Below, one piece after another: positions 35,891 through 43,577 of a DNA stretch of 64,000 bases; position 1 is the first letter of the stretch, and each line of letters starts with the position of its first letter. The stretch comes from Planctomycetota bacterium (GTDB lineage: Bacteria; Planctomycetota; Phycisphaerae; Phycisphaerales; UBA1924). Under the pieces are notes generated by a model that was given only the letters and a program-made list of their open reading frames with translations, did not search any database and was not told where the DNA came from. A program made the position numbers and the translations under genes. The stretch spans positions 1-64,000 of the forward strand of contig JAJRPN010000012.1 in NCBI GenBank assembly GCA_024280755.1, read 5' to 3'.

Positions 35891-38230
35891 TTAGTTGCTA
35901 TAGGTATTGAGGAAAACGACGACATCTTTAAAATCGATCGAGCCGCTACCATCAAAGTCTGCATCGAGCTCATTGGCATGAAAAGCCTGAAGAAAGAGGG
36001 AGATATCGAAGAAGTTGAGTACGCCGTCCGCGTTAAAATCGGCAAGGTTCTCAAGAACAGCAACCTCAAAATCAGGCATCAACCGAATCTGCTCGTCACC
36101 TTCGCCTACTCGGATAATCAGGCTTTGTGTGCCGGCTTGATCGCCAGCAATTAGCGAGAACTCGAACACGCCAGGGCTACTCATTGTTGGCGTTGTTGTC
36201 GTAATGCCAGTTGCGGCGGATATTGACCACGCACCCGGATCTGAAATTGGCAGCAGGTTGCCTTGCCAATCACGGAGTTTGACAACCATGCGATTCGATG
36301 AACCCGTACCAACACGATGGCGAGCGATGATCTCGGTGTGAACCGCATCGATCTTGTTTTCTAGATCTAGTCGCCAAGCATCAAAGAGATCTGCGAGTTG
36401 ATCAACCGGATCTGGGTCGGCTTGGCGTTGGTTGCGGATGTTGAGTTCAAGGAAGTAATCGCCATTGGCGAAGAACCCGGGCGCCGAAAGCGGCGTGCCA
36501 CGGGGGTTGTCGATGAGCATCAGCCCGTCATTACCAGCATTGGTGATGACCAGATCGAGATCGCCGTTGTTGTTCATGTCGACCAGTTCGACAAAGCGCG
36601 AGCTTGATCCAACTTTGACGACACCATCGAACTGAAAACCACCGATGCCATCATTCGTGAAGACCTGCAAGTTGCGTTGAGGCGACGACGAGGTCGTAAT
36701 GATATCAGGGAGCGAATCGCCATTCAAATCACCAATCGCAATACCCCGCCCTTGGCGGTTGATGGTGATGCTGGTGCTGCTCATCCAACCGGCACCCTGA
36801 TCTTGAAAAACCTCCGCTCGGCGTCCAGATTGTGAAAGCACAACAAGCTCGTCGCGTCCATCGCCGAGCACATCGCCAGCGAGCACCTTGATCGGATCGG
36901 TTGCTGTGGGGAGATTGGCTGCTTGGATAAACCCATCGCCGTTCTGGTTCTCTCCGATCCACAGCATATTGCTCTCTCTTCTGGAAATCGCCAAATCAAA
37001 GTACTGATCATCATCGACAAGCTTGGCAATCGTCACGGCTCCAGGGTTGCCGTCGAGCGCAAAGAAACCAGATTGGTAAATTGTATTGTCAAAGGAAAAG
37101 ACGCGAACCTGTCCAGTCGAACCAAATGTAATCGCAAGCTCATCGCCAGCAGATCCTTCGAGTTCGCCGCTGTCCATTCCTGTCGGTGCAGCAGCAAGGG
37201 CATGGAGCATCGGGTCACCCAAGGTGCCAGATTCTTGCCCGAGCATGATCGCCAAAGTCGGCGGCGATGCCAGCGCGATCGCCACATCATCAAGCCCGTC
37301 ATTGTTAAAATCGCCCGTACTCATCGCAACGGTCTGGGCCGCCCCAATAGATCGTACATCTATAGGCAACACATGCGAGAGCGGATCGCCCGGATTGGCC
37401 GTGTTCATGAAGATCGAGATCTCATCAAGGGTTGCGTCGCCAACAATCACATCGGGGAACCCGTTGTGATCGAGATCAACAGTCGTCATCCCGCCAGCAG
37501 CATTGGTAATCGGATAAAACGCACGCACCGCATCGATATCGTCCGCGCGTGTGCCGAGCATGTAGCCCACATGGGCGCTCTTGAACGGGCCGGGTGGTGG
37601 CGAGCCACATCCGGTCGGATCAGCGTTGGAGCATGAACATCGTCCGTCGCCTCCGCCCGCTTGTGCAGCGCGCATCGCAGCCATTAATCGGCCCGGCAAA
37701 TCAGAATCGGTATTGATAATCGCATCGACCGCATCTTGCACGACATTAGGGCCAGAGAGAATATTGCCCTGCACCGTATACACGATGTCGTCCGCCGGGC
37801 CGGGGCGTCCGCGTTCGATTCGGCCGGTGATCCCGCCCGCCCAGTCTGCGTTCTGGATCCCCGAATAGGTCAGCGTCTCGCCATCAGCCGTGATGATCCC
37901 GTATTGGCGATTGTCATGCCCAGCATCACGCTCGGCGAGTTCTTCAAGCACTGATTCGAGTGGCACGCCTTGCAGAAGCCGATCCCGAATCAGCATCCGC
38001 GTAAACCCGGTGCCGTCTACCGCAGATTGTGCGGTGACTGCGCCGATGCCCGTAATCAGCACTGGTGTTTCTCGGCGAAGATCAATCGTCTCGACACAGG
38101 TCGCCGACGCAATGACGATCTCGCCGGTGCGTGTGTCTGCGATCAGGATCGACCAGGTCGCATTGGCAGGCGAAGCAGCGAGCGCAAGGGCAGCAGCCGA
38201 AGTGAATAGACAGCGATGAAAAAGGGGCAT
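35891..38230 (-). CDS. DUF1028 (Ntn-hydrolase-like) protein fused to VCBS repeats and a dockerin-like domain
   Basis: 779 residues. After a signal peptide (AAALALAASPANA), ATWSILIADTRTGEIVIASATC and QSAVDGTGFTRMLIRDRLLQG mark a DUF1028 domain, usually a stand-alone protein related to Ntn hydrolases. A Cys-rich linker leads to VCBS/FG-GAP repeats (VDLDHNGFPDVIVGDATLDEI, GDLNGDSLPDIITTSS). The C-terminus has ADFNADGVLNFFDIS and ADFDGSGSIDFKDVV and ends TYSN, lacking both the Cys before the repeats and the terminal GCP seen in other family members here. The ATG at 38230 begins the signal peptide. Confidence 0.78.
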   Translation of the reverse strand: MPLFHRCLFTSAAALALAASPANATWSILIADTRTGEIVIASATCVETIDLRRETPVLITGIGAVTAQSAVDGTGFTRMLIRDRLLQGVPLESVLEELAERDAGHDNRQYGIITADGETLTYSGIQNADWAGGITGRIERGRPGPADDIVYTVQGNILSGPNVVQDAVDAIINTDSDLPGRLMAAMRAAQAGGGDGRCSCSNADPTGCGSPPPGPFKSAHVGYMLGTRADDIDAVRAFYPITNAAGGMTTVDLDHNGFPDVIVGDATLDEISIFMNTANPGDPLSHVLPIDVRSIGAAQTVAMSTGDFNNDGLDDVAIALASPPTLAIMLGQESGTLGDPMLHALAAAPTGMDSGELEGSAGDELAITFGSTGQVRVFSFDNTIYQSGFFALDGNPGAVTIAKLVDDDQYFDLAISRRESNMLWIGENQNGDGFIQAANLPTATDPIKVLAGDVLGDGRDELVVLSQSGRRAEVFQDQGAGWMSSTSITINRQGRGIAIGDLNGDSLPDIITTSSSPQRNLQVFTNDGIGGFQFDGVVKVGSSSRFVELVDMNNNGDLDLVITNAGNDGLMLIDNPRGTPLSAPGFFANGDYFLELNIRNQRQADPDPVDQLADLFDAWRLDLENKIDAVHTEIIARHRVGTGSSNRMVVKLRDWQGNLLPISDPGAWSISAATGITTTTPTMSSPGVFEFSLIAGDQAGTQSLIIRVGEGDEQIRLMPDFEVAVLENLADFNADGVLNFFDISLFLQAFHANELDADFDGSGSIDFKDVVVFLNTYSN

Positions 38231-38372
38231 ATAAGCGTTTCCTTGGTGATAAAGCAGCCGACGCCCTCTTTGCATCGGCCTTGTTTCTCATTGAGCGTAC
38301 AGGAAAACAAAGAAAGAAGCAACGAAAAACGCCCCAGATTCGGAGCGGATGAATAAAGGATAGGTATGGTGT

Positions 38373-39332
38373 TTAGTTGCCCATCAACTCCAGAAACACC
38401 CACACATCGTTGATATCGAGCTGATTGTCTTCGTTGAAATCCACACTCAGGTCTCCCTCGAAATAGCGACGCAAGAAGAACGACACATCAAAGAAGTTCA
38501 CGCTCCAGTTTCGGTCAAGATCCGCAGGATGACGAACCGCAGAAGCGATACGCAGTCCATAACTTCTGCTCACTGGGGATGCAGACCAGAGCTGGAAGAT
38601 TCGGTCGAAATCAAACCCAAGATCTGTGTTATTTGATCTTCGCACCATCCGTTGTCGTGGAATCCCATCTTCCCAATCTTCCGCCCATTCGCTGCTCCCA
38701 CCGAGCGTATCGAGCAAACCCCACGGGCTTTGTATTTTTGTATACACACCCAATGGAACCGTGCCATCTCGAACGCCCGGGCCATAGAGCGGAGAAAGAA
38801 CCTCCCACGATAAACTACGCGAGGCATGGCCTTCGCCGGGCAATCCAAAGACAGGAAGTTCATCAGAGCTGTGCGGGTATTCCCACCACCCCGGGCCAAG
38901 CCCGTTCTTGTCGGGATCGTAATAGGTCGCTTTGAAGATCTCGTTGTATGTTGGGATCCAGTATCTCGCATCTGGATGGTGGGCTGCTTGGTCTTGAAAA
39001 AGACCTGTGTCTGGATCTCTTTCCACAAATGTAGAAATGTCGTACGCCCCATCCATTAAGGATTCTCGATCGTCAGATTGGCCGTTGTGCATCCAGTTGC
39101 AGAACATGGCTGCTTGGACAAACTTCATTCCCACACCCGCTTGGACCGGATAGGTGAGTGATTGTGCAAATTCGAGGGGCTTACCTGGAACCCCCCCCCC
39201 CCAAAAGCCGGTATCTCCATCTGGGTAGAGCGCAAAATAATCTACCGGATCCGATGTCAAGAACAGATTGAAGTAATCGCGGTATTGCCCTGAGTTGAGT
39301 TCTATGCGTGAAATGCGATATTCGTAATCCAC
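38373..39332 (-). CDS. FGE/sulfatase-modifying-factor-like protein with dockerin-like C-terminus; 5' end irregular
   Basis: VKFVQAAMFCNWMHNGQ-like sequence, YWIPTYNEIFKATYYDP, GWWEYP, SPWGLLDTLGGSSEWAEDW and SYGLRIA match the FGE-sulfatase (SUMF1-like) domain. No pair of catalytic Cys is evident, so it is probably a binding or structural member. The C-terminus has NFFDVSFFLRRY and a degenerate second repeat, with no Cys and no GCP. Coordinates start at a GTG, but the same frame stays open to 39530 and encodes a signal peptide (AIQLSTLALSLCAGGAISQD) without any ATG, GTG or TTG before it. A tract of 12 G (plus-strand C, 39191-39202) lies inside the gene. Confidence 0.7.
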   Translation of the reverse strand: MDYEYRISRIELNSGQYRDYFNLFLTSDPVDYFALYPDGDTGFWGGGVPGKPLEFAQSLTYPVQAGVGMKFVQAAMFCNWMHNGQSDDRESLMDGAYDISTFVERDPDTGLFQDQAAHHPDARYWIPTYNEIFKATYYDPDKNGLGPGWWEYPHSSDELPVFGLPGEGHASRSLSWEVLSPLYGPGVRDGTVPLGVYTKIQSPWGLLDTLGGSSEWAEDWEDGIPRQRMVRRSNNTDLGFDFDRIFQLWSASPVSRSYGLRIASAVRHPADLDRNWSVNFFDVSFFLRRYFEGDLSVDFNEDNQLDINDVWVFLELMGN

Positions 39333-39530
39333 TTGACCATATGGCTCGATACCTGCTCTTAAATATGGGATGTTCCCTACATCCCCAATCGTGATGAACT
39401 CAAACCCGTAGTCGGGGTCATCTTGAGAAATCGCACCGCCAGCACACAGGCTCAGGGCGAGCGTACTGAGTTGAATTGCTCTTGGAAATGGTATGAAACA
39501 GGTCTCCAGCGTAGATATTAAGGGTATACC
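39333..39530 (-). pseudogene. In-frame signal-peptide extension of the FGE-like gene, no standard start codon
   Basis: The frame reads LETCFIPFPRAIQLSTLALS then LCAGGAISQDDPDYGF and FITIGDVGN before reaching the GTG at 39332. This is a plausible signal peptide and mature N-terminus. Possible non-standard starts include CTG at 39509. An ATG at 39537 with AAAGG upstream is one base out of frame. Either a one-base indel has broken the gene, or translation begins at a rare codon. Confidence 0.5.
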
Positions 39531-39533
39531 CTA

Positions 39534-39797
39534 TCATCGGCCTTTCATTGGGGATTTGGTGAGTTAGAAACGGTCTATCTGCTCTGGATTCTCTTTGACC
39601 TAAAACAGGCTTCTGGGAGGCGCATTTTCGAGAATGTGCAATGTTCTCAAACCCAGCGGGGGCAATTGGTTGACCGGCTGGGACGGGGTGGTATTATTCT
39701 CTCCCGCTCGGTCATCAAGCCGGGCGGTTTTTACGCCGGAGTGTGTGGTTGTAGGCCTGATTTCAGGCTTGGAAACAGGGCTTTGGTTTGGATTGTC
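39534..39797. promoter_or_regulatory. Divergent leader between the FGE-like gene and the tRNA-Thr/tuf cluster
   Basis: Region without a gene, expected to carry the promoter of the tRNA-Thr-tuf transcript. An open frame on the minus strand through 39600-39890 is the well-known artefact of reading a tRNA backwards. No clear -35/-10 pair. Confidence 0.35.
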
Positions 39798-39869
39798 GCC
39801 ACTGTAGCTCAGTGGTAGAGCGCACCCTTGGTAAGGGTGAGGTCGAGAGTTCAAGTCTCTCCAGCGGCT
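39798..39869 (+). tRNA. tRNA-Thr (anticodon GGT)
   Basis: 72 nt. Acceptor GCCACTG/CAGCGGC, D-arm GCTC-AGTGGTA-GAGC, anticodon stem CACCC/GGGTG with loop TTGGTAA, T-arm GAGAG-TTCAAGT-CTCTC, discriminator T. The acceptor stem has one A-C mismatch at the fourth pair. The CCA end is not encoded. It stands upstream of tuf, as in many bacteria. Confidence 0.95.
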
Positions 39870-40111
39870 TTCCTGTACATGATGGTTCATCTTCGGATGG
39901 ATTATTGTCGACGGAGTGAAAAGAAATTGGATGCCGGCTGTGGACAGTTCGGTGTATTTAAAGCATTGCGGCTTCTATCGTTACTGAAGCAGCAGCAATA
40001 GAAGTCACAGAGCCGATCGCATTGGCTGCGAAAGGTGATGAACAACGGGAACAGATGGTTCGGACTGAGAGGTTCGATACAAACCCCATCGAAATCCAAG
40101 AGGTAAGAACA

Positions 40112-41332
40112 ATGGCCAAGAAAAACTTTGAACGGACCAAGCCACATGTAAATGTCGGCACCATCGGTCACATTGACCACGGTAAATCAACCCTGACCGC
40201 AGCTATGGTTGCCCGTGCAGACCACAAGGGTCTCGTTCAGGGTGCCAAGACATACGCAGAAATCACCAAGGGTGGTACTGTGCGTGACGCGAACAAGACA
40301 GTGACGATTCACTCGGCACATGTTGAGTACGAAACAGAAAAGCGTCACTATGCTCATGTCGACTGCCCGGGTCACGCGGATTTCGTAAAGAACATGATTA
40401 CTGGTGCTGCCCAGATGGACGGCGCTATTCTCGTAGTAGCTGCGGACTCAGGTCCAATGCCTCAGACGCGTGAGCATGTATTGCTCGCTCGTCAGGTAGG
40501 CGTTCCTTACATCCTCGTATTCATGAACAAAATTGACCTTGTTGACGATGACGAACTCCTCGATCTCGTCGAGATGGAAATCAGGGAGTTGCTCGATAAG
40601 TACGACTTCCCCGGCGACGACACCCCGATCATCCGGGGTCAGTCCAAGGCTGCACTCGAAAATCCATCAGATGACACCATCTGTGCACCGATCGATGAGC
40701 TTTTCGATACCATCGATAGCTACATTCCTGAGCCAGAACGCGAAGACGACAAGCCATTCTTGATCTCCGTAGAAGATGTCTTCTCGATCAAGGGCCGTGG
40801 TACGGTCGCGACCGGGCGTGTAGAGCGTGGTGTTGTTCGCGTTGGCGATGCAGCAGAAATCGTTGGTCTCCAGAAGGAAAACCAGGCAACAACCGTAACC
40901 GGTGTTGAAATGTTCCAGAAGACCCTCGACGAAGGCCGTGCAGGCGATAACTGTGGTGTACTCCTCCGCGGCATCGACAAGAACATGATCACTCGTGGTC
41001 AGGTTATCTGTAAGCCAGGCTCAATCAAGCCACACACCAAGTTCAAGGGTCAGGTCTATGTCCTCAACAAGGACGAAGGCGGGCGTCATACTCCATTCTT
41101 CGCAGGCTACAAGCCTCAGTTTTACTTCCGTACAACTGATGTGACCGGGCAGGTTCTCAACCTCTTCGGCGACGGCGGCGCAAAGGCAGAAATGTGCATG
41201 CCTGGTGACAATGTGACCATGGAAATCGATCTGGGTGAAAAGCCAGTTGCGATGGAAACAGGTCTCCGCTTCGCAGTTCGCGAAGGTGGCCGAACTATCG
41301 GTTCGGGTACTGTGACTGAAATCATTGAGTAA
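40112..41332 (+). CDS. tuf: Elongation factor Tu
   Basis: 406 residues. [10 protein letters not shown] (G1), DCPGHADF (G3), NKID (G4) and the complete beta-barrel domains 2 and 3 to TVTEIIE identify EF-Tu. It delivers aminoacyl-tRNA to the ribosome. The ATG at 40112 starts the conserved [20 protein letters not shown]; the open frame runs 30 codons further upstream without support. AAGAGG is the likely ribosome site. A terminator hairpin follows at 41372. Confidence 0.98.
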   Translation: MAKKNFERTKPHVNVGTIGHIDHGKSTLTAAMVARADHKGLVQGAKTYAEITKGGTVRDANKTVTIHSAHVEYETEKRHYAHVDCPGHADFVKNMITGAAQMDGAILVVAADSGPMPQTREHVLLARQVGVPYILVFMNKIDLVDDDELLDLVEMEIRELLDKYDFPGDDTPIIRGQSKAALENPSDDTICAPIDELFDTIDSYIPEPEREDDKPFLISVEDVFSIKGRGTVATGRVERGVVRVGDAAEIVGLQKENQATTVTGVEMFQKTLDEGRAGDNCGVLLRGIDKNMITRGQVICKPGSIKPHTKFKGQVYVLNKDEGGRHTPFFAGYKPQFYFRTTDVTGQVLNLFGDGGAKAEMCMPGDNVTMEIDLGEKPVAMETGLRFAVREGGRTIGSGTVTEIIE

Positions 41333-41371
41333 TCAATCTTGAGATCGCTATGATCTCAGGTACAAGCTTTT

Positions 41372-41405
41372 CGGGCTGATGATGGAAATCGTCAGCCCGA
41401 TTTTC
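41372..41405 (+). terminator. Hairpin after tuf
   Basis: CGGGCTGA and TCAGCCCG form an 8-bp stem around a 12-base loop, followed by ATTTTC. Probably a partial terminator before rpmG. Confidence 0.7.
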
Positions 41406-41478
41406 GGAAAGAGTTTTTGTTGATGAGCTGGTGGGCGAATCGACTGAATCAGTTTTTAAAAGCCCAAGGAGGCTTCTC

Positions 41479-41658
41479 ATGGCGAAGAAATCAAACGCAC
41501 GCGAATATGTCTGGCTTCAGTGTACCGAAACAGGTGACCTGAACTACCGAACCTCGATCAACATCAAGGGCGGCATCGAAGACCGGATCAAGGAAGGGTT
41601 CAATAAGTATTGCCCACGCCTCCGCAAGCACACGCTTCACAAGATCAAGCGCAAGTAA
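41479..41658 (+). CDS. rpmG: 50S ribosomal protein L33
   Basis: 59 residues: MAKKSNAREYVWLQCTETGD, then NYRTSINIKGG and YCPRLRKHTLHKIKRK. Family-typical length and C-terminus. AAGGAGG (41466-41472) is a strong ribosome site and fixes the start at 41479. Only two Cys are present, so it is unlikely to be the four-Cys zinc-binding form. Confidence 0.93.
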   Translation: MAKKSNAREYVWLQCTETGDLNYRTSINIKGGIEDRIKEGFNKYCPRLRKHTLHKIKRK

Positions 41659-41696
41659 ACACATACTCCAGGGTGTTGGTAAACCAGCATTCTGAT

Positions 41697-41770
41697 ACGG
41701 CAGTAGCTCAGCCTGGTAGAGCATTGGATTCCAAATCCAACGGTCGTAGGTTCGAATCCTTCCTGCCGTG
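41697..41770 (+). tRNA. tRNA-Trp (anticodon CCA)
   Basis: 74 nt. Acceptor ACGGCAG/CTGCCGT, D-arm GCTC/GAGC, anticodon stem TTGGA/TCCAA with loop TTCCAAA, T-arm GTAGG-TTCGAAT-CCTTC (one T-T mismatch), discriminator G. Placed between rpmG and secE, the usual position. Confidence 0.95.
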
Positions 41771-41883
41771 TTTATTCCCCGTTTCGTGATTCTTGTTTGA
41801 ATCGCTCAACGGATCCGAGCGTGTTTCGGGTGCAATCAGTCGCCCGGTGCATGCGTCCCGAAGCCGAGAGGTTGTTGATCACC

Positions 41884-42585
41884 ATGTCGTTCGGAATTTA
41901 CAAACAAGGACAAGGATACTGGGTGCGCGTGATGACCGCCGCGTTCATTGGTGTCCTTATCATCTCCGCTGCTGCATGGGGCTGGGGACAGGCTGGCGTG
42001 ATCCGTCTTCCTGCTCGCAGTTGGTCGTTCTCGATCAATAATGTTCAAGGCGAAGTCGCTACCGGCGATACCATCGAGTTGTTTCGGTATAACGAAGAAT
42101 CTGAAACCCCAGAAATTCCTGAGTTATTTGGGGCTGCCAGTGTCGAGAGTTACGAAATCGGGAAGGGATCGACCGCGACGGTGGTTGTCAGTGCCTTCTC
42201 GAACGAAGAAGTCCGCAACAAAGCAAACGACGCATTGTTGATCCGTTCAGGGCCAACCGATTCGCCAACTCTCGAAGCATCAATCCGAGGCTCATCACCA
42301 ACCCCGATTTTCCCGATCGAGTATCTTCAGTCAGGTGTTGCGGGCGGAATCATGCTTCTTGGCGCGTTGTGCCTCTACATCTTTATTGGTTCAAAGAAGG
42401 GAACTGTTGAGTTCCTCATCGCAACCGACGGCGAGATGAAAAAAGTGAACTGGACAACCTACCGCGAAGTCAAAGGCTCAACGATCGTAGTGATCGTCGC
42501 AACCTTCCTCATCGCAGGTTTCCTCTTCGGGGTCGACACGATCTTTGCCAAGATATTCACCGCTGTTGGTGTTCTTGAGCAATAA
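41884..42585 (+). CDS. secE: Preprotein translocase subunit SecE, long form
   Basis: 233 residues, much longer than the roughly 65-residue minimal SecE. The conserved C-terminal core is FLIATDGEMKKVNWTTYREV followed by a membrane helix (STIVVIVATFLIAGFLFGVD). Two further membrane helices lie at about residues 18-40 and 150-172, with an extra-cytoplasmic segment of about 100 residues between them. SecE stabilises SecY in the translocon. The ATG at 41884 is chosen; the frame runs back to 41797 through non-conserved sequence. nusG follows, as expected. Confidence 0.9.
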   Translation: MSFGIYKQGQGYWVRVMTAAFIGVLIISAAAWGWGQAGVIRLPARSWSFSINNVQGEVATGDTIELFRYNEESETPEIPELFGAASVESYEIGKGSTATVVVSAFSNEEVRNKANDALLIRSGPTDSPTLEASIRGSSPTPIFPIEYLQSGVAGGIMLLGALCLYIFIGSKKGTVEFLIATDGEMKKVNWTTYREVKGSTIVVIVATFLIAGFLFGVDTIFAKIFTAVGVLEQ

Positions 42586-42688
42586 CAGTCTTGAGCCTGA
42601 GCAACACAAATCGTAAGCAATGAGCACTACACACGATCAAACACATCACACCGACCGAGAAGGCACTCTTGATAGGAGCGCAACCCAA

Positions 42689-43387
42689 ATGGACGAGCAT
42701 ACACAACACGCACCAGAACACGAAACACCCAACGCCCAGGCTGCCGAGCAGGAAGCTCAAGCAGAAGCACAGGCCAAGCCCGATTCAACCATCGAAGGCA
42801 TGATCGGTCACGACGAGCCTTTGGTTCAAGAAGGCATGCAGTGGTTCGTCCTCCGCGTTGCATCCAACAAAGAGAACTCGGTCCAGAACACCTTGCTCCG
42901 CAAGATTCAGATCGAGAACATGACCCACCTTGTTGGGCGTATCTTGGTGCCCACCGAAAAAATCAAAACGATCAAAGGCGGCAAGGCCAAGATCAAAGAA
43001 GAAAAACTCTACGCCGGGTATGTCTTCGTCGAGATGCGTCTCGAAGAGGACGGCAGAATCCCACAAGATATCTTCTTCCTGATTAAAGAAACCACAGGCG
43101 TGGGCGATTTCATCGGCACAGCTGGTCGTCCAACCCCAATGGCGATGCACGAAGCAGAGAAGATGCTCCTTGATTCACGCAAGCCAGAAGACGAACCAAC
43201 GATCAAGTTGTCATTCGAGCCAGGCGAAGCAGTGATCATCCGCGAGGGTGCATTCGAAAACTACGAAGGCACCGTCGACGAACTGTTCCCAGAGAAGGGC
43301 GTCGTGCGTGTTCTTGTTTCGATCTTTGGTCGCCAAGCGCCGGTCGATCTCGAAGAATGGCAAATCTCCAAGGCTGAAGACAGCTAA
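42689..43387 (+). CDS. nusG: Transcription termination/antitermination protein NusG
   Basis: 232 residues. An acidic Gln/Glu/Ala-rich N-terminal extension of about 45 residues precedes the NGN domain (MQWFVLRVASNKENSVQNTL, KLYAGYVFVEMRL, GVGDFIGTAGRPTPM) and a KOW domain (FEPGEAVIIREGAFENYEGTV). NusG couples RNA polymerase to Rho and ribosomes. ATG at 42689 has AGGAG ten bases upstream; an earlier in-frame ATG at 42620 has none. An intrinsic terminator directly follows, so the usual rplK-rplA genes are not downstream. Confidence 0.94.
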   Translation: MDEHTQHAPEHETPNAQAAEQEAQAEAQAKPDSTIEGMIGHDEPLVQEGMQWFVLRVASNKENSVQNTLLRKIQIENMTHLVGRILVPTEKIKTIKGGKAKIKEEKLYAGYVFVEMRLEEDGRIPQDIFFLIKETTGVGDFIGTAGRPTPMAMHEAEKMLLDSRKPEDEPTIKLSFEPGEAVIIREGAFENYEGTVDELFPEKGVVRVLVSIFGRQAPVDLEEWQISKAEDS

Positions 43388-43414
43388 GCGAGTTTGAAAT
43401 AGTCAATCTATAAG

Positions 43415-43440
43415 CCCTGCTCGTTTGAGCAGGGTTTTTT
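43415..43440 (+). terminator. Rho-independent terminator of the secE-nusG transcript
   Basis: CCCTGCTC-GTTT-GAGCAGGG, a perfect 8-bp stem, then TTTTTT. Confidence 0.95.
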
Positions 43441-43577
43441 ATCGGCGGTGGTCTCGGGGGACTATTTAAACATAGATGTGCTTTCAATGGCTAATTTTTT
43501 TTCTCCATTGCTTGAATGGGGATGATCCTGTACTATGCCTCCACTCGGAATTGTTTGTATTGTGGGAGCAGAAGAAA

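Noticed and set aside
39600-39890. Minus-strand frame containing RWRDLNSRPHPYQGCALPLS
   Set aside because: This is the well-known false protein obtained by translating the reverse complement of a tRNA gene; the tRNA-Thr at 39798-39869 explains it.
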